A DNA stretch of 6,201 bases from positions 1 to 6,201 of the forward strand of contig SYPI01000063.1 in assembly GCA_005804005.1 (NCBI GenBank). The letters run 5' to 3'. The translations under genes were made by a program, and so were the position numbers. The notes below the pieces were generated by a model that was given only the letters and a program-made list of their open reading frames with translations, did not search any database and was not told the origin of the DNA. Positions 1 to 5,333 of the stretch are shown piece after piece. The stretch comes from Planctomycetia bacterium. GTDB taxonomy: Bacteria > Planctomycetota > Phycisphaerae > Phycisphaerales > SM1A02. How positions within the stretch are numbered: the first letter of the stretch is position 1; the number at the start of each line of letters is the position of its first letter.

Positions 1-1592
1 CCCGGCCAGGAGATGTAGCGATCGATCTCTCGTTCGATGTTCAACCGGCTGAGGGCGGTGTTGGTCACCATGTAATCGATGGCCCGCTGTCGACTCCAAT
101 CGAAGCGGTGGATGCCAGTGTCAACCACCAGTCGACATGAGCGCCACATCTCATAGAGCAGCCGGCCGAAGTCGTCATATGGGTTCTCGTACAGGCCCAT
201 GTCGATGCCCAGTCGCTCGGCGTACAGCGCCCAACCCTCGACAAACCCCGTGGCCGACAGGTCACGGCGAAACTCGCGGGCCTGTGGCATCTCCTGCGCC
301 AGCGATATCTGCAGGTGGTGCCCGGGGACCGCCTCGTGCAGCGCCAGCGGCACAAACTCGTAGCGCGGGCGCTGGTCGAGGGCGTAGGTGTTGGCGCAGA
401 ACCACCCGGCCAGTCCCGACTTCATGCTGCCGGACTGGTAGTAGGCGGTGGTCTGCGACGGCGCCATGAAGCGCGGAATCTCGCGCACGCCGTAGGGCAG
501 GCGCGGCAGGGTGCCAAAGAGTGCCGGAAGGTTGGCGTCGATGCGCTTGCACACTTCGCGGTATCCAGTGAGCAGCTCCTCAGCAGTGGTGCAATAGAAG
601 CGGGGGGTCTCGCGTAGGTAGTTCACGAAGCTGGCAAAGATCTGGTCGTCGCTGGCACTGTTGAGTTCGCCCTGCCAGTCGTTCCACCAGTCGGTGCGGC
701 GGATGACCAACATCATCTCGGCTCGGATGCGGGCCACCTCAGCCAGGCCGAGCTGGTGAATGGCTATAGCGTCGAGCGGGGTGGTGGTGTGTCGCTCCAG
801 TTCGAAGTCATACAGAGCGCTGCCATCTGGCAGCGCGGCGCAGGCCACTGATTGGCGGCAGGCCGGGATGTAGGTTTCCGCCAGCATCTCGCGCAGGAGG
901 GCCACCTCCACAATGATCTCCGTGCGGGCCGATTCGAATTGGGCCAGCAGTTCGGCGCGTCGCTGTGGGTCGATCGATCGCGGCATGGCGCGCAGTTTGG
1001 ATTCAATCTGCCCCAGCCGAGCGGCGACAATGGCATCGCACTGATCAACCACGCCCGCCATTGCCACGCGCGGCACTGTGCGCCCGCGCTTCAGCCCGTA
1101 GTCGAGCACTTCCCGCGTATCGCGCAGGGCTTGCGGAACATGCCCCAGCCGGGCCAGCAGATTGGAGTAGTCGGCCTCGGTGTTCAGCGGCACATGATCG
1201 GCCATCTGCGGAATGTCGGTCTGGATACCGAAGCGTTGGGCGATCGGCATGGACCACGACTCAAAGCGATGGCCGTCCACCGATCGCTGCAGTTCCCGCT
1301 TCAACAAGTCGAAATCGAGTTGGTCCGCTTCGCTGAGTGCGTCGCGATCCAGCGCCTCTAGGGCGGCGAGAAACTCTGCGGTGCGAATCTGACGCCGCTC
1401 GATCGCCGCCAGACTGACTTCAGTGACGCGAGTTGGATCGGTTGGCCTTCCCTGAACCAGCGCCCCCTCGGGGAACTCCCAATCCACGAACGACTGGTAG
1501 TCATCGCAGAGCTGGCTGAACTTCAGCCCATCCTCCAGCGGGGCGGCGGCGGTGCAGGTGGCGACTAGGACGAGGCAGGCGAGTTCGTTCAC
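1..1592 (-). CDS. DUF885 family putative secreted metallopeptidase (C-terminus cut by window edge)
   Basis: The 530 residues visible carry the hallmarks of the DUF885 family (Pfam PF05960), proteins thought to be zinc peptidases but mostly uncharacterised. The putative metal site is an HE...GHH motif, 'ALHEAVPGHHLQ' (His419, Glu420, His425, His426), followed by 'EGWALYAERLG' with Glu452 as likely third ligand. The reading is still open at base 1, in the conserved 'RYISWP' segment, so only a short C-terminal tail should be missing. The start is GTG at 1592-1590: an in-frame TAG lies four codons upstream (minus strand) and no other start is near. The N-terminus (Ala/Val/Leu-rich up to about residue 17, then 'APLEDG') looks like a short export signal but lacks the usual positive charge. 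A Cys at 13 in 'LVATC' is a poor lipobox. No clear Shine-Dalgarno is present. Family assignment is firm; substrate and location are inferred. Confidence 0.9.
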   Translation of the reverse strand, partial: MNELACLVLVATCTAAAPLEDGLKFSQLCDDYQSFVDWEFPEGALVQGRPTDPTRVTEVSLAAIERRQIRTAEFLAALEALDRDALSEADQLDFDLLKRELQRSVDGHRFESWSMPIAQRFGIQTDIPQMADHVPLNTEADYSNLLARLGHVPQALRDTREVLDYGLKRGRTVPRVAMAGVVDQCDAIVAARLGQIESKLRAMPRSIDPQRRAELLAQFESARTEIIVEVALLREMLAETYIPACRQSVACAALPDGSALYDFELERHTTTPLDAIAIHQLGLAEVARIRAEMMLVIRRTDWWNDWQGELNSASDDQIFASFVNYLRETPRFYCTTAEELLTGYREVCKRIDANLPALFGTLPRLPYGVREIPRFMAPSQTTAYYQSGSMKSGLAGWFCANTYALDQRPRYEFVPLALHEAVPGHHLQISLAQEMPQAREFRRDLSATGFVEGWALYAERLGIDMGLYENPYDDFGRLLYEMWRSCRLVVDTGIHRFDWSRQRAIDYMVTNTALSRLNIEREIDRYISWP

Positions 1593-1647
1593 GCGCCGAC
1601 TCTACCCCCGTGGCCCCAGAGAGTGCCAAGAATGGTCCGTTGAGGCT

Positions 1648-1675
1648 TTGGCAGGGGCATGGTCGGTGGTAGGCT
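1648..1675 (+). promoter_or_regulatory. Possible sigma70-type promoter for the dockerin-tailed protein
   Basis: TTGGCA (1648-1653) and TAGGCT (1670-1675) are separated by 16 bp. They match 5 of 6 and 3 of 6 positions of the -35 and -10 consensus. Transcription would begin near 1682, leaving a short leader with GGAG at 1687-1690 ahead of the ATG at 1699. The -10 match is weak, so this is tentative. Confidence 0.3.
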
Positions 1676-1698
1676 GAATCCGAATCGGAGACCCATAG

Positions 1699-2529
1699 AT
1701 GAAGACCATGCACATCGACTGCATCGCTGCTTTGGCCGCCGCAACCTGTGTGACTCTGGCGCCGGGCGACGCCGTAGCCACTGTCGCGGCTCCGGCCGGA
1801 GCGAGCATCCCGGTCACCGTGCAAATCTCTATCACCCATTCGACCTACGGGACCAGCTCGGATACCGAGACCCGCACCCACACCCTGGCGGGGAATCTGG
1901 TGGCGCGTCTGGCGCCTGGCGCAACTGGCGCGACCTCGGCGCAGATTCAGTCGATGCATTTGGACTTGGGTCCGGCCACCTATTCATTCGCCTTCTTCTG
2001 CATTCCCATCTTCGGTTGTCAGGCCTCGCTGGGAGTGAACCTCGCCGATTTGCAGATCGACCTGACCGCGCCAGTCATCTCGCCGGTTGGTGCCGGCGGG
2101 AATGTGACTTACCCCAGCGCCCCGCTCCGGGTGCAGATGAACTATGTGACTTCCGGCATCGACACCGGCACGTACTTCTTTGATTCTCCGGTGAGTAGCA
2201 CCCTGACCGGTCGATTCGTGACGGCAGGGGCGACCACCAGCTTCGATCAGTTCACCGTGCAAACCATTCATTTTGATGTGCCGACGGCCTCGCTGCCGCC
2301 GAGCGTGTCGGCCATCGGGCTAAATGTGAGTCCCAGTTTCACGGGCGTGGTGTTTTCTGGCCCGTGGGCGGCGATCATCCCGGGAGACTTCAATTCCGAC
2401 GGCCATGTGGATGGCGGTGACCTCAGCGTGCTGCTCAGCGGCTGGGGCGCCACCGGCGTGACCGACCTGGATTCCAGCGGCGCAACCGATGGCGGTGACT
2501 TGGCAGTGATGCTGAGCCACTGGGGCTGA
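1699..2529 (+). CDS. Exported protein with C-terminal dockerin-like calcium-binding repeats
   Basis: The 276-residue product begins with a likely signal peptide (MKTMHIDCIAALAAATCVTL; cleavage perhaps after an Ala around residues 22-33). The middle, roughly residues 38-220, is Thr/Ser/Gly-rich and beta-strand-like, with no domain I recognise. Cys101 and Cys107 could form a disulfide. The end (residues 230-276) carries two EF-hand-like loops of the dockerin type: D230-x-N-x-D-G-x-x-D238, and the poorer D256-x-D-x-S-G-x-x-D264. Each is followed by 'GGDL' and closes in 'WG'. Such tails are frequent in exported planctomycete proteins and are not evidence of a cellulosome. The ATG at 1699 has GGAG at 1687-1690, 8 nt upstream. 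A second in-frame ATG at codon 4 is possible but less well spaced. The gene stands alone, divergent from the DUF885 gene. Its function is unknown; it probably acts outside the cytoplasmic membrane. Confidence 0.85.
   Translation: MKTMHIDCIAALAAATCVTLAPGDAVATVAAPAGASIPVTVQISITHSTYGTSSDTETRTHTLAGNLVARLAPGATGATSAQIQSMHLDLGPATYSFAFFCIPIFGCQASLGVNLADLQIDLTAPVISPVGAGGNVTYPSAPLRVQMNYVTSGIDTGTYFFDSPVSSTLTGRFVTAGATTSFDQFTVQTIHFDVPTASLPPSVSAIGLNVSPSFTGVVFSGPWAAIIPGDFNSDGHVDGGDLSVLLSGWGATGVTDLDSSGATDGGDLAVMLSHWG
2386..2526 (+). repeat. Tandem dockerin-like repeat (two units, 26-residue period)
   Basis: Two in-frame units lie 78 bp apart. The 12-base string GATGGCGGTGAC is identical in both (2410-2421 and 2488-2499), while the flanking codons have diverged. 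Each unit encodes a calcium-type loop, then GGDL, a short hydrophobic helix and WG. The exact period and shared string suggest duplication of one unit within the gene. Confidence 0.75.
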
Positions 2530-2571
2530 TAGCGCCTGACCCCTCCCGAGCGGCTCTTCAACATTCCGTAG

Positions 2572-2603
2572 CCACGCGCCGCGGGCAGCGTGGGTTTGTG
2601 CCT
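2572..2603 (+). terminator. Possible intrinsic terminator after the dockerin-tailed gene
   Basis: CCACGC (2572-2577) pairs with GCGTGG (2588-2593). Inside it GCC (2578-2580) can pair with GGC (2584-2586), giving about 9 bp with one bulged A. The downstream tract (GTTTGTGCCTTT) is only moderately T-rich, so termination may be weak. It sits 42 nt after the stop of the upstream gene. Confidence 0.4.
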
Positions 2604-2629
2604 TTGCTACACTCGCCGCAGCAGGCGCC

Positions 2630-3100
2630 ATGGCCCAGTTCACAAGTCCAGAGACTGAACAGGGTTACGCCCCGCCAACCGTGCGGCAGTTCGGGGTTTT
2701 CTTGGACAACAAGGTCGGCAAGCTCGCGGAACTGCTGCAGATCGTCGGTGATGCGCCTGGACTATGCATCGCCGCGTTCAGCGTCATGGATTCCTCCGAT
2801 CACGCCGTGGTGCGCATGATCTTCAACAACGCCGATGCCGCGCGACACGCGCTGCGCCGCAAGCAGTACACCTTCAGCGAAGTCGATCTGCTGGTGGTGG
2901 AACTGAGTTCCAACCAGACCCTCACTACTGTCTGCCTGCACCTGCTGGCCGCGGAACTCAACATTCGTTTCGCCTATCCGGTTCTGGCTGGGCGCGAAGG
3001 CAACCCAACCATCGCTCTGGCAGTCGACGACACACAGCTGGCCGGGCAGATCCTTATGCGCAAGCGCTACACGCTGCTGGGCGAAGAAGACCTCGGCTAG
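2630..3100 (+). CDS. Stand-alone tandem ACT-domain protein
   Basis: This 156-residue soluble protein consists almost wholly of two ACT-like domains, about residues 18-92 and 97-155. The first begins 'VRQFGVFLDNKVGKLAELL', the usual strand then Gly-containing turn then helix, and continues with strands 'CIAAFSVMDSSDHAVVRMIF' and 'VDLLVVEL'. The second has 'LTTVCLHLLAAELNIRFAYP', strand 'PTIALAVDD' and ends 'YTLLGEEDL'. ACT domains bind small ligands, usually amino acids, and control linked enzymes. No catalytic domain is attached, so the protein is probably a regulator or sensor; such proteins are sometimes labelled acetolactate synthase regulatory subunit. Neither ligand nor partner can be read from the sequence. 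The ATG at 2630 is taken because the protein has little before the first domain; the Shine-Dalgarno is poor. Its TAG stop overlaps the stop of the opposing pterin synthase gene. Confidence 0.85.
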   Translation: MAQFTSPETEQGYAPPTVRQFGVFLDNKVGKLAELLQIVGDAPGLCIAAFSVMDSSDHAVVRMIFNNADAARHALRRKQYTFSEVDLLVVELSSNQTLTTVCLHLLAAELNIRFAYPVLAGREGNPTIALAVDDTQLAGQILMRKRYTLLGEEDLG

Positions 3101-3885
3101 TTGGCCGCTTCCACGGTAGCGCTGGTTCGGTCGGTTTCCCAGATCGTCAAGCGCCGCAACCTAATGCCCGCGGTGCCCAGCGCGCTGGCGAGCATTCCAA
3201 ACGCAGTTCCGGCGATGTTCTCCACGCTGGTCACCTTGCCAGCGAACTCCGGCAGGGCATCCAGATTCTGGTGGTCGAAGCGCGAGATGACGCTGGCCTG
3301 CACCGCTCGTTCCAGGTCGGGGAGCCGCGAGGGGCCATCAGTGGCATGCTCCACCGTCACTTCAATCCGATAGTTGTGTCCGTGGCCGCAGGCGTTGTTG
3401 CAGCGGCCGTACTGGGCGCGGTTCTCCGCCTCGCTGAGGCTGGGTGAATGGAGGCGGTGGCTGGCGGCAAACTCGAACGAAGCGCTCAACAGGATCGACT
3501 GCGGCATGGTCTTCTCCGCTAGCAGGCGCATGGTGGAAAGGGGGGCAAGCTCCAGACTCTCAACCGGATGGGGCAGCGCTCCATCGAGTGCCAGCAGGAG
3601 CCGCTGAGGCAGGTGATGGATCAGGGGTCGCTCGGCTGGTCCCCCAAACGCTGCCTCCAGAATCGGGACAAGGCGCTCACGCACGGCCGCATCGACTTTA
3701 GAAATGGAAACGACATATCCGTCCGCCGCACTTGGCACGGCCCGGACCCCCACAGCCAGCGTTAGCGCACAGCCGAGCCTCTCCATCGCCGGACGCCCGC
3801 CGTAACCGCTTGACGCATAATGGGATCCTGCAGATTGCCCCAAGTTCAGGCGGACCTCGCGGCGCAAGAGAGTCGACGATTTCAT
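3097..3885 (-). CDS. 6-pyruvoyl-tetrahydropterin synthase / 6-carboxytetrahydropterin synthase-like, two-part
   Basis: The C-terminal half (about residues 133-262 of 262) is a complete PTPS/QueD T-fold. Zinc ligands are His143 ('ASHRLH') and His168 and His170 ('GHGHNY'). The catalytic set is Cys162 ('RCNNAC'), Asp204-His205 ('FDHQNL') and Glu250 ('WETDR'), with a pterin-anchoring Glu222 ('SVENIA'). The family converts dihydroneopterin triphosphate to 6-pyruvoyl- or 6-carboxy-tetrahydropterin. The Cys-x5-HGH spacing resembles animal-type PTPS more than the Cys-x3-HGH of classic QueD. The N-terminal half (about residues 8-125) looks like a second, degenerate T-fold copy without these residues. 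The family is usually 120-150 residues, so this protein is about twice normal size. I chose ATG at 3885; a longer reading would begin with TTG at 3936, adding 17 residues without an evident ribosome site. The pathway (biopterin-like, folate or queuosine) is unresolved. Confidence 0.88.
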   Translation of the reverse strand: MKSSTLLRREVRLNLGQSAGSHYASSGYGGRPAMERLGCALTLAVGVRAVPSAADGYVVSISKVDAAVRERLVPILEAAFGGPAERPLIHHLPQRLLLALDGALPHPVESLELAPLSTMRLLAEKTMPQSILLSASFEFAASHRLHSPSLSEAENRAQYGRCNNACGHGHNYRIEVTVEHATDGPSRLPDLERAVQASVISRFDHQNLDALPEFAGKVTSVENIAGTAFGMLASALGTAGIRLRRLTIWETDRTSATVEAAN

Positions 3886-3930
3886 TGGGAGGGAAGACTC
3901 CCGGGATGGTGGCTCTGGATGGACGGACTC

Positions 3931-3952
3931 AACCAAATCCGGTCATTTGGTT
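3931..3952. promoter_or_regulatory. Perfect 8-bp inverted repeat, possible operator
   Basis: AACCAAAT (3931-3938), a 6-bp spacer CCGGTC, then ATTTGGTT (3945-3952) form a perfect dyad. The arms are AT-rich in a GC-rich context. The dyad lies between two divergent genes and ends 7 bp before a consensus -35 box at 3960. This fits a site for a dimeric transcription factor. No specific regulator can be named. Confidence 0.5.
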
Positions 3953-3959
3953 TGCCAAC

Positions 3960-3987
3960 TTGACATCTCATGCGAGTTACCTAGAGT
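3960..3987 (+). promoter_or_regulatory. Sigma70-type promoter with consensus -35
   Basis: TTGACA (3960-3965) matches the -35 consensus exactly. After a 16-bp spacer TAGAGT (3982-3987) matches 4 of 6 of the -10 consensus. Predicted start is near 3994. The position fits a promoter for the lipoprotein-ruvC-trpE cluster or for a short RNA ending at 4053. Confidence 0.5.
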
Positions 3988-3993
3988 ACCAGC

Positions 3994-4053
3994 GTTTCCA
4001 ACATTGCCCCCGGAAGGGCTCGGCGTGAGGCTTGCCTCCGCCGGGCCTTTTTT
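3994..4053 (+). ncRNA. Candidate short RNA or terminated leader (about 60 nt)
   Basis: A promoter-like pair at 3960-3987 is followed within about 20 nt by a strong intrinsic terminator, so transcripts that stop there would be about 60 nt. It could be a small RNA or the terminated form of a leader for the gene at 4083. There is no AUG-initiated leader peptide, no run of tryptophan codons and no riboswitch aptamer I recognise. The boundaries are inferred from the promoter and terminator alone. Confidence 0.25.
4014..4053 (+). terminator. Strong intrinsic (Rho-independent) terminator
   Basis: The lower stem GGCTCGGCG (4017-4025) pairs with CGCCGGGCC (4039-4047): 9 bp with one T-G wobble. After a single bulged T the upper stem GAGG/CCTC (4027-4030/4035-4038) closes on the stable-type tetraloop CTTG. 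Six T residues follow (4048-4053), and the A-A-G at 4014-4016 can extend the stem into them. It works on the plus strand only. No plus-strand gene lies directly upstream, since the neighbour at 3097-3885 is on the other strand. Confidence 0.88.
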
Positions 4054-4068
4054 ATTTCTCCGGCAGGT

Positions 4069-4073
4069 GGGAG
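4069..4073 (+). promoter_or_regulatory. Ribosome binding site setting the lipoprotein start
   Basis: GGGAG at 4069-4073 lies 9 nt before ATG 4083. The same frame is open upstream to a TTG at 4032, but that codon lies in the terminator loop and has no such site, so 4083 is preferred. Confidence 0.6.
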
Positions 4074-4082
4074 ACTCCGCTG

Positions 4083-4793
4083 ATGCGCATGCCACTAGGC
4101 CTAATCGCGGCGCTGTTGTGGGGATGCGCGGCTGAGTTGCCAGCGCCGCCGCCGCACATTGCGCCGCAATGGCTGAACACCGCCCCAGATGTGCAAGTGT
4201 GCCTGGCGACTCACGAAGTTCGCGTTCAGGCGCGGGTCTGTCTTGGCGAGGGCCCGCTGGAACAGGTGGTATGCGCCGCCGGAACTCGCGAGCACGAAGC
4301 CATTTTTGCCGTGGCGGCGCGACCGAGCGACATTCATGCCGCGCTGCTCTTGGCTGGGGGCGTGCCGGGGCGTCCGGGAAGTTGGTCGGTCAATAGTTCA
4401 AACGCACTGGTCGCTCATTTCCCCGAGGGAACCTCCGTGGAGGTACTCGCCACCGGACCAGACAAGCGCCTTGAGCCAGTGCAGCGGCTCGTTCGCGCCC
4501 TGGGTGCGCAGCGCGACGCCACCGGCGAACTGCGGTTCGTATTCGCTGGTTCGCTACTGATTCGCTTGAATCGCCAGCCCGATTCGCCCGAGGTATACGC
4601 CGCCGATCTCAGCGGCAGCGTGGTTGGGCTGGTCACCTTCGGCGATGAACTCATCGCCTGCGCCAGCGTTATGAGCGACAGCGCTGATGTGCAGGACCCG
4701 GCCTGGGAGGTCTTCACCGAGCGAGTGTGGCCTGAGGGCAGTGCGGTCACGCTGACGCTGCGCGCCATCGGTGCGGCCGATGCAAACCCGTAG
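4083..4793 (+). CDS. YdjY-domain-like putative lipoprotein
   Basis: The 236-residue product starts MRMPLGLIAALLWGC: a short basic start, a hydrophobic stretch and a Cys at 15 in a lipobox-like 'LWGC' (Trp at -2 is unusual). It then has a Pro-rich linker 'AAELPAPPP'. The likely mature protein is a lipid-anchored envelope protein. The core resembles the YdjY-type domain seen in many planctomycete hypothetical proteins, with the most telling stretch 'EHEAIFAVAARPSDIHAALL' (residues 70-89), 'GRPGSW' (96-101), 'FVFAGS' (152-157) and 'DLSGSVVGLVTFGDELI' (175-191). The biochemical role of this domain is not established. It is the first gene of a plus-strand cluster, 9 nt ahead of ruvC. An alternative ATG at 4089 would shorten it by two residues. 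Family call is fairly confident, lipidation moderately so. Confidence 0.8.
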   Translation: MRMPLGLIAALLWGCAAELPAPPPHIAPQWLNTAPDVQVCLATHEVRVQARVCLGEGPLEQVVCAAGTREHEAIFAVAARPSDIHAALLLAGGVPGRPGSWSVNSSNALVAHFPEGTSVEVLATGPDKRLEPVQRLVRALGAQRDATGELRFVFAGSLLIRLNRQPDSPEVYAADLSGSVVGLVTFGDELIACASVMSDSADVQDPAWEVFTERVWPEGSAVTLTLRAIGAADANP

Positions 4794-4802
4794 GATGCCG
4801 CC

Positions 4803-5333
4803 ATGGTCGGGCGAACCGCGCCGCGTGTGGCAGCAAAGGCAAGGCGCGTCCTGGGAATTGACCCGGGTCTTCAGCGAACCGGATACGCCTGTCTGGAACT
4901 GTCAGCGCGCGGGGCAGTGTGCATCGTGGATGCCGGGGTGTTCCGCCTGAGCGCCCGAACCCCGTTGGTTCACCGCCTCGGTGAACTGGCGGCGGATCTG
5001 GAGGCGGTGCTGAGCGAGTACCGTCCCTCGCACATGGTTGTTGAATCGGTGTTTTCGCGGCCCAAGCACCCGGCAACTTCGATCCTCATGGCTCACGCCC
5101 GGGGAGTGATCCTGCTGGCCGCGGGGCAGCGTTCGCTCGGCCTCACCGAACTCTCGCCTACCGCGGTGAAGAAGGCGCTGACCGGGAACGGCCATGCCAC
5201 CAAGCGACAGGTGCAGAGCGCGGTCATGGCGCGCTGTGGGCTCGCCAAGCCTCCGCGGCCAGCCGATGTAGCCGATGCCATCGCCATCGCCATCTGCGGC
5301 GCAGAGCGGTTGCCACTCAGGGGACTGCGATGA
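4803..5333 (+). CDS. ruvC: Crossover junction endodeoxyribonuclease RuvC
   Basis: RuvC is the metal-dependent dimeric nuclease that cuts Holliday junctions during recombination and repair, working with the RuvAB branch-migration motor. All four expected acidic residues are present: Asp20 in 'LGIDPGLQRTGYA', Glu81 in 'MVVESVF', and Asp155 and Asp158 in 'ADVADAIAIAI'. The conserved 'AHARGVILLAA' (97-107) and the 'TAVKKALTGNGHATKRQV' segment (120-137) are also intact. The length of 176 residues is close to the 173 of E. coli RuvC, with about 10-15 extra basic residues at the N-terminus. The start ATG 4803 has AGGA at 4792-4795, 7 nt before it and overlapping the previous stop; a GTG at 4827 is an alternative. 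ruvA and ruvB are not adjacent here. The gene overlaps the following trpE by ATGA. Confidence 0.96.
   Translation: MVGRTAPRVAAKARRVLGIDPGLQRTGYACLELSARGAVCIVDAGVFRLSARTPLVHRLGELAADLEAVLSEYRPSHMVVESVFSRPKHPATSILMAHARGVILLAAGQRSLGLTELSPTAVKKALTGNGHATKRQVQSAVMARCGLAKPPRPADVADAIAIAICGAERLPLRGLR
5319..5324 (+). promoter_or_regulatory. Ribosome binding site of trpE inside ruvC
   Basis: AGGGGA at 5319-5324, within the last ruvC codons, is 5 nt before the trpE ATG at 5330 and supports that start. The ATGA overlap suggests coupled translation. Confidence 0.6.

Noticed and set aside
960..985. Overlapping GATCGATCG strings (also near 18-30) as a possible repeat or methylation cluster
   Set aside because: They fall within coding sequence rich in Asp/Ile/Arg/Ser codons, are not regularly spaced and show no extended repeat unit.
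852..1361. Plus-strand open frame of 169 residues opposite the DUF885 gene
   Set aside because: It lies wholly antisense to a well-conserved coding sequence, its composition (many His, Gln, Arg) is what the reverse of this GC-rich gene would give, and it has no recognisable domain.
1645..1668. Sigma54-type promoter around TTTGGCAGGGGCATGG
   Set aside because: The -24 GG element is present, but the -12 TTGC element is missing at the required spacing.
3886..3936. Extension of the pterin synthase to TTG at 3936
   Set aside because: It adds 17 residues of low-complexity sequence with no ribosome site, and the TTG falls within the dyad at 3931-3952. ATG 3885 leaves the first strand of the protein intact.
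3886..4053. tRNA gene ending at the strong terminator
   Set aside because: No cloverleaf could be built: there is no GTTCGA-type T-loop, no D-loop and no acceptor pairing upstream of the hairpin.
4032..4082. Extension of the lipoprotein to TTG at 4032
   Set aside because: The codon lies in the loop of the intrinsic terminator and would put 17 residues ahead of a good signal sequence. ATG 4083 has GGGAG at a suitable distance.
3994..4082. Classical trp leader-peptide attenuator or T-box ahead of the cluster containing trpE
   Set aside because: No AUG-started small frame with Trp codons and no T-box stem or specifier sequence is visible; the segment before the terminator is too short.
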